This document shows positions 43,871 to 53,513 of a stretch of 64,000 nucleotides of DNA, in pieces; the first letter of the stretch is position 1; the number at the start of each line of letters is the position of its first letter. The notes under the pieces are model-generated. The model did not search any database and was not told the DNA's origin. It saw only the letters and a list, made by a program, of their open reading frames with translations. The position numbers were made by a program, and so were the translations under genes. Source of the DNA: Olleya sp. Hel_I_94 (GTDB taxonomy: Bacteria > Bacteroidota > Bacteroidia > Flavobacteriales > Flavobacteriaceae); the NCBI RefSeq assembly GCF_007827365.1, contig NZ_VISI01000001.1, forward strand, positions 374,501 to 438,500, written 5' to 3'.

Positions 43871-46003
43871 ATGGAAAATCACGAACACCACAAAAAAGAA
43901 GAAATGGACCATTCAAAGATGGATCATTCAAAAATGAATCACGAAAAAAAGGACCACTCAAAAATGGATGATTCCAAAATAGATCATTCTAAAATGAAAC
44001 ACGGCAGTGAAGACCATTCAGGTCATAATCCGGGTCACGGGCAAATGGGCCACGACCACCATAAAATGATGATCGCAGACTTTAGAAAACGATTTTGGGT
44101 AACGCTTGTTCTTACCATTCCTATCTTGTTCTTCTCACCCATGATTCAAGAATTTTTCGGTTATGAATTTTTACTTCCTGGAAATTCTTATGTGCTGTTT
44201 GCACTTTCTACCATTGTATATTTCTATGGTGGTTGGCCATTTCTTAAAGGATTTGTTTCCGAAGTAAAGAATGGTGCACCTGGAATGATGACGCTCATCT
44301 CTATGGCAATAAGTGTCGCTTACTTTTATAGTTCAGCAACCGTCTTTGGTTTAAAAGGCGTTGATTTCTTCTGGGAATTGGCTACACTAATTGCAATTAT
44401 GCTCATTGGGCATTGGATAGAAATGAAAAGTGTTTTGGGTGCTTCAAAGGCATTACAGCTGTTGGTAAGTATGATGCCTGCGGAAGCTCATCGCGTTAAA
44501 GGAGATACTATTGAAGATATTGCGCTTGAAGATTTATTAAAAGATGATGTAATACTAGTTAAGCCAGGAGAAAAAGTTCCAGCTGATGGAGTTATTGTTG
44601 AAGGTTCAAGTTATTTGAATGAATCAATGCTTACAGGAGAATCCAAACCAGTAAAAAAAGACGCAAAAGATAAAGTAATTGGAGGGTCAGTAAATGGTAA
44701 TAGCACATTAAAAGTTAAAGTGGTGCATACAGGTAAAGATAGTTATCTCAACAAAGTTATTACAATGGTTGAGGAAGCACAAAAGACCAAGTCCAAAATG
44801 CAAAACCTTTCCGATAGAGCGGCAAAATGGTTGACATATATCGCTTTAGCTATTGGTTTTGGAACATTGGCAGTTTGGTTGCTTTTGGGCTTTCCATTTG
44901 TCTATGCGTTAGAAAGAATGGTTACCGTTATGGTAATTGCTTGTCCGCACGCATTAGGTCTTGCCATTCCACTTGTGGTTGCTATTTCTACCGCTGTTTC
45001 TGCGCAAAATGGATTATTGATTCGTAATAGAACTGCGTTTGAAGAATCGCGCAAGATATCTGCCTTACTATTTGACAAAACAGGGACATTGACCAAAGGA
45101 GACTTTGGCGTTACCAGAATTGAATCTATAGATAAGTCATATTCGCCAGAAGAAATTTTACGACTCTCAAGTGCGTTGGAACAAAGTTCAGAACATCCTA
45201 TTGCAGTTGGTATCATTAAAAAAGTGAAAGAAAACAATGTTCCCATTCCCAATCCAGAAAACTTTAATTCAATAACAGGAAAAGGTGTTGAAGCCAAAGT
45301 TGAAGGTAAACAAGTAAAAGTAGTAAGTCCTGGTTATTTAAGAGACGAAAAAATCACCATTCCTGAAGATGCCTATAGTGATGCTGCAGAAACTGTAGTA
45401 TTTGTATTAATTGATGGAAAATTGGCAGGTTATATTGCCCTTGCGGATGAAATTAGACCAGAATCTGCGGAAGCTATTAAAATATTCAAAAAGAATAATA
45501 TTAAAGTCTTAATGGCGACAGGCGACAATGAAATAACAGCCAAGGCAGTAAGCGAGAAACTTGGATTGGATGGCTATTATGCCGAAGTATTACCACACCA
45601 AAAAGTGGAAATCGTAAAAGGACTACAAGACAAAGGAGAATTTGTTGCGATGACTGGTGATGGTGTTAATGATGCACCTGCATTGGCACAAGCAAATGTC
45701 GGGATAGCGGTTGGTTCAGGCACCGATGTGGCAGCAGAAACAGCCGATATTATTCTGGTAAATAGCAACCCACAGGATATCGCGAACCTAATTTTATTTG
45801 GAAAGGCTACCTACAATAAAATGATTCAAAATTTAATCTGGGCTACAGGTTATAATGTCGTAGCAATTCCACTAGCAGCTGGTGTACTATATTCTTCAGG
45901 CTTTGTTTTAGGTCCTGCGGTAGGAGCTGTATTTATGAGTTTAAGTACCATTATTGTGGCTATTAATGCGCAGTTATTAAAACGAAAAATCGGTAAAAAA
46001 TAA
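43871..46003 (+). CDS. copB: CopB-type copper P-type ATPase with CPH motif
   Basis: A 710-residue P1B ATPase. The first 75 residues are Met/His-rich (repeated DHSKM, then GHNPGHGQMGHDHH), in place of HMA domains. The ion pathway motif is CPH (VIACPHALGLAIPL near residue 358) as in P1B-3 (CopB) enzymes that move Cu(II) or Cu(I). Also seen: TGES near 257, DKTGTLTKGD near 400, HP near 444 and GDGVNDAP near 600. Acts at the inner membrane. Ends overlapping the MFS gene by one base. Confidence 0.93.
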   Translation: MENHEHHKKEEMDHSKMDHSKMNHEKKDHSKMDDSKIDHSKMKHGSEDHSGHNPGHGQMGHDHHKMMIADFRKRFWVTLVLTIPILFFSPMIQEFFGYEFLLPGNSYVLFALSTIVYFYGGWPFLKGFVSEVKNGAPGMMTLISMAISVAYFYSSATVFGLKGVDFFWELATLIAIMLIGHWIEMKSVLGASKALQLLVSMMPAEAHRVKGDTIEDIALEDLLKDDVILVKPGEKVPADGVIVEGSSYLNESMLTGESKPVKKDAKDKVIGGSVNGNSTLKVKVVHTGKDSYLNKVITMVEEAQKTKSKMQNLSDRAAKWLTYIALAIGFGTLAVWLLLGFPFVYALERMVTVMVIACPHALGLAIPLVVAISTAVSAQNGLLIRNRTAFEESRKISALLFDKTGTLTKGDFGVTRIESIDKSYSPEEILRLSSALEQSSEHPIAVGIIKKVKENNVPIPNPENFNSITGKGVEAKVEGKQVKVVSPGYLRDEKITIPEDAYSDAAETVVFVLIDGKLAGYIALADEIRPESAEAIKIFKKNNIKVLMATGDNEITAKAVSEKLGLDGYYAEVLPHQKVEIVKGLQDKGEFVAMTGDGVNDAPALAQANVGIAVGSGTDVAAETADIILVNSNPQDIANLILFGKATYNKMIQNLIWATGYNVVAIPLAAGVLYSSGFVLGPAVGAVFMSLSTIIVAINAQLLKRKIGKK

Positions 46004-47223
46004 TGGATAGAAAAGAAAAACTCAACAGGATATCCTTAATTCTGTTGAGTTTATTTGTAGTGATGTTGGGCTATGGCATTTTATTGCCAACCCTTCCCTA
46101 CTATACAGAGAGACTTGCTCTCAAAGATAATCTGGATGCGGATTTAGTCAATTTTCATATAGGATTACTCACTAGTATTTATCCATTTTTCCAATTACTT
46201 TTCGTAGTGGTATGGGGAAAGCTATCAGACAGATATGGTCGTAAACCTATTATCATTTGTGGATTAATTGGTTTTGTAATTATGCAATTACTTACTGGTC
46301 TTGCCACATCTCTAACAATGTTATATATCGCTCGAATTTTTGGTGGAATTTTCACTTCTTCGGTTATTCCCGTGAGCAATGCATATTTAAGTGATATTAC
46401 ATCTAAAAAACGTAGAACAAAAATAATGGCTTGGTCTGGTGTTGCCATTAGCTCTGGGGTTATTTTCGGTCCTATCATAGGTGGTTTTCTATCCCAAACA
46501 GACCTTCATCTAGAATATTCAATCGGTCAGCTGCATTTAGACCGATTTTCAATGCCATTCTTGTTTGCTGCTATATTGGGATCGATTGTTTTATTCATTG
46601 TAATGAAGTGGCTAAAAAATACCGTTCGAGTGCATAAACTTTTTGCAAAAAAAACACCTTTTCGATTTACATTTAGTAACCATTTTGTTGTGTTGCTATC
46701 GTTGTCGTTTGTACTACAATTTGTGGTGACTTTATTTGAAACAGTGTTTTCAATTTATGGAAAAGATGAATTAGGCTTTAACAGCAACCAAGTGGGTATT
46801 GGTTTTATGCTATGTGGTTCTGTAATGGCAGTTTTACAACCTGTTTTTGCAAGTTATGGAGAGAAGCTGTTATCAATCAAAAAACAAATTGCTTTAGGTT
46901 TGCTTATAGCTGGAACATCTTTAATTGCCTTTCCTTTTTTTAAAAATGAATACTTTGTCTACGGCTTAATTATTCTTTTTGCAGCTGGAGGAGCAATGGT
47001 AACTCCTAACTTATTATCAGCAGTTTCCTTAATATCAAAAGAAAATACGGGTAGAAATATATCTATACAAAGCTCTTCAAATAGTGTTGGTCAAATTTTG
47101 GGGCCTATTTTGGGAACTTGGTTAATTGCTGGGGGGTTCTATTATCCTTTTATTCTTTCAGGAGTAATCACTTTAATAGCCATAGGATTAGTTTATTTGT
47201 TAAAGCGGAACAGTCAAAATTAA
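46003..47223 (+). CDS. MFS transporter (TetA-like drug efflux family)
   Basis: A 406-residue major facilitator protein with about 12 helices. The A-motif GKLSDRYGRKPII is at about residues 72-84, and TM5 has the antiporter pattern SGVAISSGVIFGPIIGG near 150. The general type is drug/H+ antiport; substrate cannot be read. It begins one base before the end of copB. Confidence 0.87.
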   Translation: MDRKEKLNRISLILLSLFVVMLGYGILLPTLPYYTERLALKDNLDADLVNFHIGLLTSIYPFFQLLFVVVWGKLSDRYGRKPIIICGLIGFVIMQLLTGLATSLTMLYIARIFGGIFTSSVIPVSNAYLSDITSKKRRTKIMAWSGVAISSGVIFGPIIGGFLSQTDLHLEYSIGQLHLDRFSMPFLFAAILGSIVLFIVMKWLKNTVRVHKLFAKKTPFRFTFSNHFVVLLSLSFVLQFVVTLFETVFSIYGKDELGFNSNQVGIGFMLCGSVMAVLQPVFASYGEKLLSIKKQIALGLLIAGTSLIAFPFFKNEYFVYGLIILFAAGGAMVTPNLLSAVSLISKENTGRNISIQSSSNSVGQILGPILGTWLIAGGFYYPFILSGVITLIAIGLVYLLKRNSQN

Positions 47224-47390
47224 TTTCATCTAACCTAGATTTGAAATAAACGCGTATTTACATGATAGTTAAAAGTTTAATGGTTTGAACTTCTAACTAT
47301 TTGAATAACTAATTGACAATTTGTTGACCACTACATTAAAGCAGGAAACCTGATTACAGTTTATCGAAAATTAAGGCTATGAAAACGAAA

Positions 47391-47407
47391 ATGCAATCCA
47401 GTTGCAT
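47391..47407. promoter_or_regulatory. Fur-family operator candidate 1 (ATGCAA-N5-TTGCAT)
   Basis: ATGCAA, TCCAG, TTGCAT is a perfect 6-bp dyad. It lies 12 bases before a TATCTTTG box (47419-47426) that is 8 bases ahead of the gene at 47435, so binding would block transcription. A near copy (ATGCA, CTTCT, GTTGCA) follows the Fur-family gene at 53931. Confidence 0.6.
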
Positions 47408-47418
47408 CATAATTCTGT

Positions 47419-47426
47419 TATCTTTG
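47419..47426 (+). promoter_or_regulatory. Promoter -7 box (TATCTTTG) of the czc operon
   Basis: TATCTTTG fits the TAnnTTTG element exactly, and the ATG at 47435 follows after 8 bases, so the mRNA leader is very short. The operator at 47391-47407 sits just upstream. Confidence 0.6.
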
Positions 47427-47434
47427 TATTTCAA

Positions 47435-47830
47435 ATGAAAATATTCACATCCATATCAATGGCTATTTTATTCCTTACTCAAGGGGAATCGCCTAATATG
47501 GAATTATGTGAGCAACTGGAAAAATTCTCTAATTTCATTTCCCATTATCAAATTCACAAAGAATACGGTGGGGACTCTTTTTATGAGTACGTAGTAGAAG
47601 AGCTCTTTAGTGATGATGGAGATAATAAAGCACATCACGATGGTTCGCACGAAGATAAAGCTCCAGTACACTCACACCAGCAGTGCTGTCACCCTTCGGT
47701 TTTCATTCCAACCTCAAATAGTATAACCTTAAAGACATTTGATCTTAAGGTAAAAAAGGAATATTCCTATTATTCTTTTCAATTTAATTCCAGATATCTG
47801 GAATCTCTCTTTCAGCCTCCACGGGCTTAA
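47435..47830 (+). CDS. Small exported protein with His-rich, CC and PP features
   Basis: A 131-residue protein with signal peptide residues 1-17 (FLTQGES region), an acidic/His-rich middle (HHDGSHEDK, HSHQQCCHP near 76-86) and a C-terminal SLFQPPRA. Like the two HYC/CC/PP proteins, it combines a CC pair with a terminal PP and precedes metal genes, but sequence similarity is weak. Start at 47435 gives the best signal peptide; an upstream in-frame Met at 47402 would overlap the operator. Probably a periplasmic divalent metal binder. Confidence 0.65.
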   Translation: MKIFTSISMAILFLTQGESPNMELCEQLEKFSNFISHYQIHKEYGGDSFYEYVVEELFSDDGDNKAHHDGSHEDKAPVHSHQQCCHPSVFIPTSNSITLKTFDLKVKKEYSYYSFQFNSRYLESLFQPPRA

Positions 47831-47892
47831 TTCAGTTTCATAGGGATTGCTATTCCCTATTACGTTGTGAGTTCAAATACTTGCAATTTTTG

Positions 47893-47908
47893 CGCTTTCG
47901 CGAAAGCG
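47893..47908. repeat. 16-bp palindrome CGCTTTCGCGAAAGCG (intergenic)
   Basis: Perfect copy in the gap before czcA, 37 bases upstream of the start. Same word as at 15209, 53633 and 55464. It could act as a short hairpin or a protein-binding site here, since it is not coding. Confidence 0.85.
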
Positions 47909-47944
47909 TAAAACATTTTGTTTAACTGAATTATTTTCAACCTT

Positions 47945-50900
47945 ATGCTTAATAAAATTATTAAGTACTCCATAACCCATAAGTTGGTTATTGGATTACT
48001 CACCTTTGCTCTTATTATTTTAGGGGTATATTCTCTAAGGCAATTGCCTGTTGATGCAGTGCCTGATATTACTAATAATCAAGTACAAGTCATAACCAAC
48101 TCGCCCACACTTGCGGCTCAGGAAGTAGAACGCCTTATTACATTTCCCATCGAAATAACGATGGCGACTATTCCACAAATTGAAGAAATACGTTCTTTTT
48201 CAAGGTTTGGACTTTCGGTCGTAACCATTGTTTTTGAGGAAGATGTAGATGTGTACTGGGCACGACAGCAGGTTAATGAACGCCTTGCCGAAGCTCAATC
48301 TGAAATTCCGAAAGAAATAGGTAAGCCGGGAATAGCACCTTTGACCACAGGTTTGGGAGAAATCTATCAATACGTAATCACAACTGAACCAGGTTACGAA
48401 GACCAATATAATGCAACCGAATTAAGAACAATCCAAGACTGGATCATCAGGCGCCAATTATTAGGCACGCCTGGCGTGGCTGACGTTAGTAGTTTTGGCG
48501 GTTATCTTAAACAATATGAGATTGCCATCAGACCTGAGCTTCTGAACACTATGAATATCTCAATTACAGAGATTTTTGATGCGCTCCAGACCAATAACCA
48601 AAACACAGGTGGTGCCTATATTGAAAAGAACGATAAAGCTCTTTTTATACGTAGTGAAGGTTTGGTAGGTTCACTGGAGGATATTGAAAATATTCTAGTC
48701 AAACAAACGGAATCTGGTAATCCCATATTGATACGCGATGTGGCTAAAGTTCAAATAGGAAAAGCCATACGTTACGGAGCGACTACCCGTAACGGAGAAG
48801 GTGAAGTGGTAAGTGCTATCGTGATGATGCTCAAAGGTGCTAATTCTGCCAAAGTAATAGAAGATGTAAAGGAGCAGATAGCAACCATTAGCAAAACGCT
48901 ACCCGAAGGTGTGGTCATTGAGCCATTTCTGGATCGAACGAAACTAGTGGATAATGCGATTGGCACCGTGACCACAAATCTAATCGAGGGCGCTCTTATC
49001 GTTATATTTATCTTGCTGTTATTATTAGGAAACTGGCGGGCAGGTCTTATAACGGCATCTGTAATTCCATTAGCACTTCTTTTTGCATTCAGTATGATGC
49101 ATATTTTTGGTGTTTCGGCTAATTTAATGAGTCTTGGTGCTATTGATTTTGGTCTAATTGTAGATGGAGCGGTCATCATTGTTGAAGCCACGCTGTTTCA
49201 TTTGGGCGCTTTAACGCTTTCGCGAAAGCTGACTCAACAAGAAATGGATGAGGAAGTATTCAAATCTGCAAGTAAGATCAGGAATTCTGCTGCTTTTGGA
49301 GAGATCATTATTCTTATAGTTTATCTCCCTATTCTTGCTTTAGTAGGTACGGAGGGTAAAATGTTCGGCCCTATGGCGCAGACGGTAAGTTTTGCCATTC
49401 TGGGTGCGTTTCTTTTGTCATTGACCTATGTGCCGATGATGTCTGCGCTTGTTTTAAGTAAAAAAGGCGGTCATAAAAAGAATATTTCTGATCACATTAT
49501 GAATTTTTTCTATCGCCTTTATGAGCCAGTAATAAAATGGGCGATGCATACAAGGATTATATTAGTTGGAGCAACCTTAGTCTTATTTGCAGTTGCGTTT
49601 TTCATATTCAGTACCTTGGGTGGCGAATTTATACCAACACTAGAAGAAGGAGATTTTGCGGTGGAGACCAGAGTGATTACGGGCAGTTCTCTATCCAACA
49701 CAATTAAGGCGACCACCAAAGCCGAAAAAATCCTACTCGATAACTTTCCCGAGGTAGAACAGGTCGTATCTAAAATAGGTTCTGGGGAAATACCAACAGA
49801 CCCTATGCCTGTAGAAGCTGCCGACCTTATGATCATTCTAAAAGATAAATCAGAATGGACAACGGCATCAAACAGGGAAGATCTGGCTAACAAAATGGCG
49901 GAAGCCTTGGAAGTTATTCCAGGGGTAACCTTTGGTTTTCAGCAGCCCATACAAATGCGTTTTAACGAACTGATGACAGGCGTGCGCCAAGATGTTGCGA
50001 TTAAAATCTATGGAGAAGATCTGGAGCAACTATCTACGTATGCTAACCAGATAGGACGTATCGCAGGATCGGTCGATGGCGCAGTTGATATGTATGTGGA
50101 AGAAGTTACTGGTATCCCACAAATAGTTGTGGATTATAAGCGCAATCAGCTAGCAAAATACGGACTGTCCATTGATGATGTGAATATGGCTATTCAATCT
50201 GCCTTTGCTGGCGCTGCCACTGGAACAGTATATGAAGGAGAAAAAAGGTTTGAAATGGTCGTCCGGTTAAGCGATACCAATCGTTCCACAATTTCTGACG
50301 TTCAAAATTTATATATTAACGGCAGTAACGGCGAGCAAATCCCTTTAAAACAACTGGCAACAGTTTCAATTATTGATGGTCCGTATCAAATACAACGAGA
50401 CGATACACAGCGTCGCATCATTGTAGCTTTTAATGTGCGTAACCGCGACGTGGAGAGCGTGGTCAATGAAGTTAGCAAGCTTATCAATACCCAAGTAGAT
50501 CTAAAGCCGGGCTATACCGTAAGTTATGGTGGGCAATTTGAGAACTTAGTCGAAGCTAGGGAAAGACTTGCAGTAGCTGTTCCGCTTGCTCTGCTACTCA
50601 TTTTCATATTACTCTACTTCACATTCGGCTCGCTTAAACAGGGAGTATTAATCTTTACTGCGATTCCGCTTTCTGCTATAGGTGGCGTGTTTGCGCTCTG
50701 GCTACGGGATATGCCTTTCAGTATATCTGCAGGAGTAGGTTTTATTGCGCTCTTTGGAGTCGCGGTATTAAATGGGATTGTCCTAATTGCAGAATTCAAT
50801 AGTCTTGAAAAAGAAGGCGTGAAAGATATATTCCAACGCATTTATATGGGAACTAAATCACGTTTGCGACCTGTTATCCTTACTGCATCGGTGGCGTCCT

Positions 50901-52309
50901 TAGGTTTCCTGCCTATGGCTATTTCACAAACATCAGGAGCAGAAGTGCAGCGACCATTAGCAACCGTTGTAATTGGCGGACTGATTACAGCAACGTTTTT
51001 AACGCTGGTAGTTTTACCCATTCTCTACTATTACTCAGAAAAGAAATTCAAGATGAAAAAGAATAAAATTACAAGCGTTTTGCTATTTCTGATGATGGGA
51101 ACGGCGTACCAAGCAAATGCTCAAACAGAACAAAAAGTATATCAATCCTTAGATCAAGTTTTAGAAGTAGCACTTGAGAACAATCCCAATCTCAAGGTAG
51201 CACAGTTTCAAACAGCACGAGAGCAGGCACTTAAAGGGACAAGCTTCAACTTACCTAAAACAGATCTGGGCGTTGAATACGGTCAGACCAATAGTATTGC
51301 AGACAATGATACGCGTTTCAGCATCAGTCAGACCTTTGAGTTTCCCACCGTTTATTCGCGTCAAAGCAAACTCAATAGTTCTAAAGTAGCCGCTTCAAAA
51401 TTGAGGCAGGAAGTCGTTCAAAATGATCTGGTAGCCCAGGTATCTTCGACCTATTACCGCCTTTGGTTTTTGAAGAGCAAGGGAAATGTATTGCAACGTC
51501 AGGATAGTATTTATTCCCGTTTTTCTTACGCCGCGCAATTGCGTTATGATAACGGAGAAAGCAACGCACTGGAACTTGCCACAGCAAATGCAGAACTCGC
51601 TGATATCAACATTATGGTTCAACAAAATGAAGCCGCAATCGCTGAAGGTCAATTTACCTTACAGAATTTGATGAATGTGGATGACGCTGTTGAAATCGAA
51701 ACTCCAAAATTGGAGATGAAATCTGCAATGGAAGTTAGCAATACCACAGATATGAACGTTTCAAAAAACCCTCTGGTGTCCTATTACAAGCAACAGATTG
51801 ATGTGGCAGAAAATGAACGTAAGGTAGCATCAGCAAAACGGTTACCTGATATTACATTGGGTTATTTCAACCAATCATTTATAGGTACGGGAGATGCAGG
51901 AACCATTTACGATGCTGGAGATAGGTTTACTGGTGTGCAGCTGGGATTGAGCATTCCGCTATGGGCAAAACCACATACCGCTAAAATTACGGCTGCTAAA
52001 ATTTATAAACAGGAAACTGAGGCTCAACTAGAGGTCATCGAAAATCAAACCAAATCTAAACTTCAATCGCTGTTTACCGAACTTCAAAAGAATTTAAAAA
52101 ATATTGAATACTATCGCAAGAGTGGCCTGCCACAATCAGATGTGCTGTTTAAAACCGCGCAACGTGGGTTTGAAGAAGGCGAGATCGGGTACATTGAATA
52201 TGTACAAGGTCTCAACCGTGCGTTGACTATTCAGGTAACCTATTTGGATTTTTTAAACCAATACAATCAAACACTCATCAACATTGAGCAACTTATAAAA
52301 GATATTTAA
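47945..52309 (+). CDS. czcA: CzcA-type RND pump fused to a TolC-like outer membrane protein
   Basis: A 1454-residue fusion. Residues 1-1036 are an RND heavy-metal pump; TM4 near residue 398 has AIDFGLIVDGAVIIVEA, matching the DFG-x3-DGA signature of divalent (Zn/Co/Cd/Ni) exporters rather than CusA. From residue 1037 a complete TolC-like (CzcC) protein follows, beginning with an internal ATG and a signal-peptide-like MKKNKITSVLLFLMM ending in ANAQTEQ. The last 400 residues show the two coiled-coil TolC repeats. It forms a pump with the adaptor at 52310. A one-mismatch copy of the palindrome lies at 49215. Confidence 0.92.
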   Translation: MLNKIIKYSITHKLVIGLLTFALIILGVYSLRQLPVDAVPDITNNQVQVITNSPTLAAQEVERLITFPIEITMATIPQIEEIRSFSRFGLSVVTIVFEEDVDVYWARQQVNERLAEAQSEIPKEIGKPGIAPLTTGLGEIYQYVITTEPGYEDQYNATELRTIQDWIIRRQLLGTPGVADVSSFGGYLKQYEIAIRPELLNTMNISITEIFDALQTNNQNTGGAYIEKNDKALFIRSEGLVGSLEDIENILVKQTESGNPILIRDVAKVQIGKAIRYGATTRNGEGEVVSAIVMMLKGANSAKVIEDVKEQIATISKTLPEGVVIEPFLDRTKLVDNAIGTVTTNLIEGALIVIFILLLLLGNWRAGLITASVIPLALLFAFSMMHIFGVSANLMSLGAIDFGLIVDGAVIIVEATLFHLGALTLSRKLTQQEMDEEVFKSASKIRNSAAFGEIIILIVYLPILALVGTEGKMFGPMAQTVSFAILGAFLLSLTYVPMMSALVLSKKGGHKKNISDHIMNFFYRLYEPVIKWAMHTRIILVGATLVLFAVAFFIFSTLGGEFIPTLEEGDFAVETRVITGSSLSNTIKATTKAEKILLDNFPEVEQVVSKIGSGEIPTDPMPVEAADLMIILKDKSEWTTASNREDLANKMAEALEVIPGVTFGFQQPIQMRFNELMTGVRQDVAIKIYGEDLEQLSTYANQIGRIAGSVDGAVDMYVEEVTGIPQIVVDYKRNQLAKYGLSIDDVNMAIQSAFAGAATGTVYEGEKRFEMVVRLSDTNRSTISDVQNLYINGSNGEQIPLKQLATVSIIDGPYQIQRDDTQRRIIVAFNVRNRDVESVVNEVSKLINTQVDLKPGYTVSYGGQFENLVEARERLAVAVPLALLLIFILLYFTFGSLKQGVLIFTAIPLSAIGGVFALWLRDMPFSISAGVGFIALFGVAVLNGIVLIAEFNSLEKEGVKDIFQRIYMGTKSRLRPVILTASVASLGFLPMAISQTSGAEVQRPLATVVIGGLITATFLTLVVLPILYYYSEKKFKMKKNKITSVLLFLMMGTAYQANAQTEQKVYQSLDQVLEVALENNPNLKVAQFQTAREQALKGTSFNLPKTDLGVEYGQTNSIADNDTRFSISQTFEFPTVYSRQSKLNSSKVAASKLRQEVVQNDLVAQVSSTYYRLWFLKSKGNVLQRQDSIYSRFSYAAQLRYDNGESNALELATANAELADINIMVQQNEAAIAEGQFTLQNLMNVDDAVEIETPKLEMKSAMEVSNTTDMNVSKNPLVSYYKQQIDVAENERKVASAKRLPDITLGYFNQSFIGTGDAGTIYDAGDRFTGVQLGLSIPLWAKPHTAKITAAKIYKQETEAQLEVIENQTKSKLQSLFTELQKNLKNIEYYRKSGLPQSDVLFKTAQRGFEEGEIGYIEYVQGLNRALTIQVTYLDFLNQYNQTLINIEQLIKDI
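49215..49230. repeat. 16-bp palindrome, 15/16 match (intragenic, czcA)
   Basis: CGCTTTCGCGAAAGCT inside czcA, encoding LSRKL. One mismatch at the last base. See the related copies at 15209, 47893, 53633 and 55464. Confidence 0.7.
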
Positions 52310-53503
52310 ATGAAGAATATATATAACATCACAATCGCAGCCCTTCTATTGCTTGCAACAAGTTGCAAAACAGAATCGGAGCCCGCAATGGAAGAACATT
52401 CTGCAACAAACGAGAATGTTGTAGAGCTTACCCAAGCACAGCTGAAACAGACTTCTATTGAAGTGGGAAAGGCGGTGAAAAGAAATATTGGTAATGAAAT
52501 AACTGTCAACGGTATGATAGACGTGCCACCACAAGGCAATATATCGGTAACCATTCCTTACGGTGGATTCCTGAAATACACGGAGATGCTTCCTGGAACC
52601 AAAATACGTAAAGGACAAATAGTTGCTAAAGTTGAGAATCCAGAATTTATTGAATTTCAAAGAGCCTATTTAGAAGCTATTGCAGATAATGATTATCTAA
52701 AATCCGATTACGACCGTCAGAAAATTTTGAACGATGAACGAGTATCATCCACCAAGGTTTTTGAGAAGGCAAAAAGCATATATCTCAACAATCAGGCAAC
52801 GATCAAAGCCTTGGGAAGCAAACTGCGATTGATAGGCATCAATCCCAAAAACGTTAGAAATGGAACCATTTCATCCACTGTAAATGTGTATTCACCTATC
52901 AATGGTGTTGTTAGGGATGTGTATGTCAATACGGGAAAATATTTTGGAACACAGGATGTCTTGATGGACATAACGGACGCGTCAGACCTTCACGTAGAAC
53001 TCAATGTTTATGAGGATGATATTCCACTAATCCGTATAGGACAGCGCATACGTTTCCGTCTGGCAAATGCTCCCGAGGAATGGATGAAAGCAGAAATTTT
53101 CCTTATAGGGAACAACGTTCGGGACGATAGGTCAGTTACCATACACGGGCACTTAAAGGAATCTGAAACTTATGAGGAGCTGCTGCCTGGAATGTTTGTC
53201 AATGCCAAAATTGAGGTAGGAACATTAGAAATGTACGCCGTACCAGAAGAAGCCATCGTAAGATATCAAGGCAACCAATATATTTTTGAAGCATTGGGCA
53301 ACCGCACTGAAGGTAACGCAACAATGATGGATTATGAAATGCTCGAAGTTGAAAAGGGCAATGCGGAGGATGGTTTTGTAGCAATTGAATTAAAAGATAA
53401 ATCGAGATCTATTGAATCTATAGATCTGGTATTAAAAGATGCATTTACACTTCTGGCCAAAGCAAAAAACAGTGAAGAAGAAGGTGGCGGACACGGACAT
53501 TAA
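52310..53503 (+). CDS. czcB: CzcB-type efflux RND periplasmic adaptor
   Basis: A 397-residue membrane-fusion lipoprotein (lipobox Cys19 in LATSC), with adaptor domains: hairpin and lipoyl-like parts at about 75-220 (PYGGFLKYTEMLPGTKIRKGQ and VYSPINGVVRDVYVNTGKYFG) and beta-barrel at 220-380. It ends with a His/Gly-rich tail (GGGHGH). It lacks the HMBD and DUF3347 domains of the CusB at 1547. Starts one base after the czcA stop. It links the pump to its own fused outer-membrane part. Confidence 0.9.
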   Translation: MKNIYNITIAALLLLATSCKTESEPAMEEHSATNENVVELTQAQLKQTSIEVGKAVKRNIGNEITVNGMIDVPPQGNISVTIPYGGFLKYTEMLPGTKIRKGQIVAKVENPEFIEFQRAYLEAIADNDYLKSDYDRQKILNDERVSSTKVFEKAKSIYLNNQATIKALGSKLRLIGINPKNVRNGTISSTVNVYSPINGVVRDVYVNTGKYFGTQDVLMDITDASDLHVELNVYEDDIPLIRIGQRIRFRLANAPEEWMKAEIFLIGNNVRDDRSVTIHGHLKESETYEELLPGMFVNAKIEVGTLEMYAVPEEAIVRYQGNQYIFEALGNRTEGNATMMDYEMLEVEKGNAEDGFVAIELKDKSRSIESIDLVLKDAFTLLAKAKNSEEEGGGHGH

Positions 53504-53513
53504 TCAAATTAAA

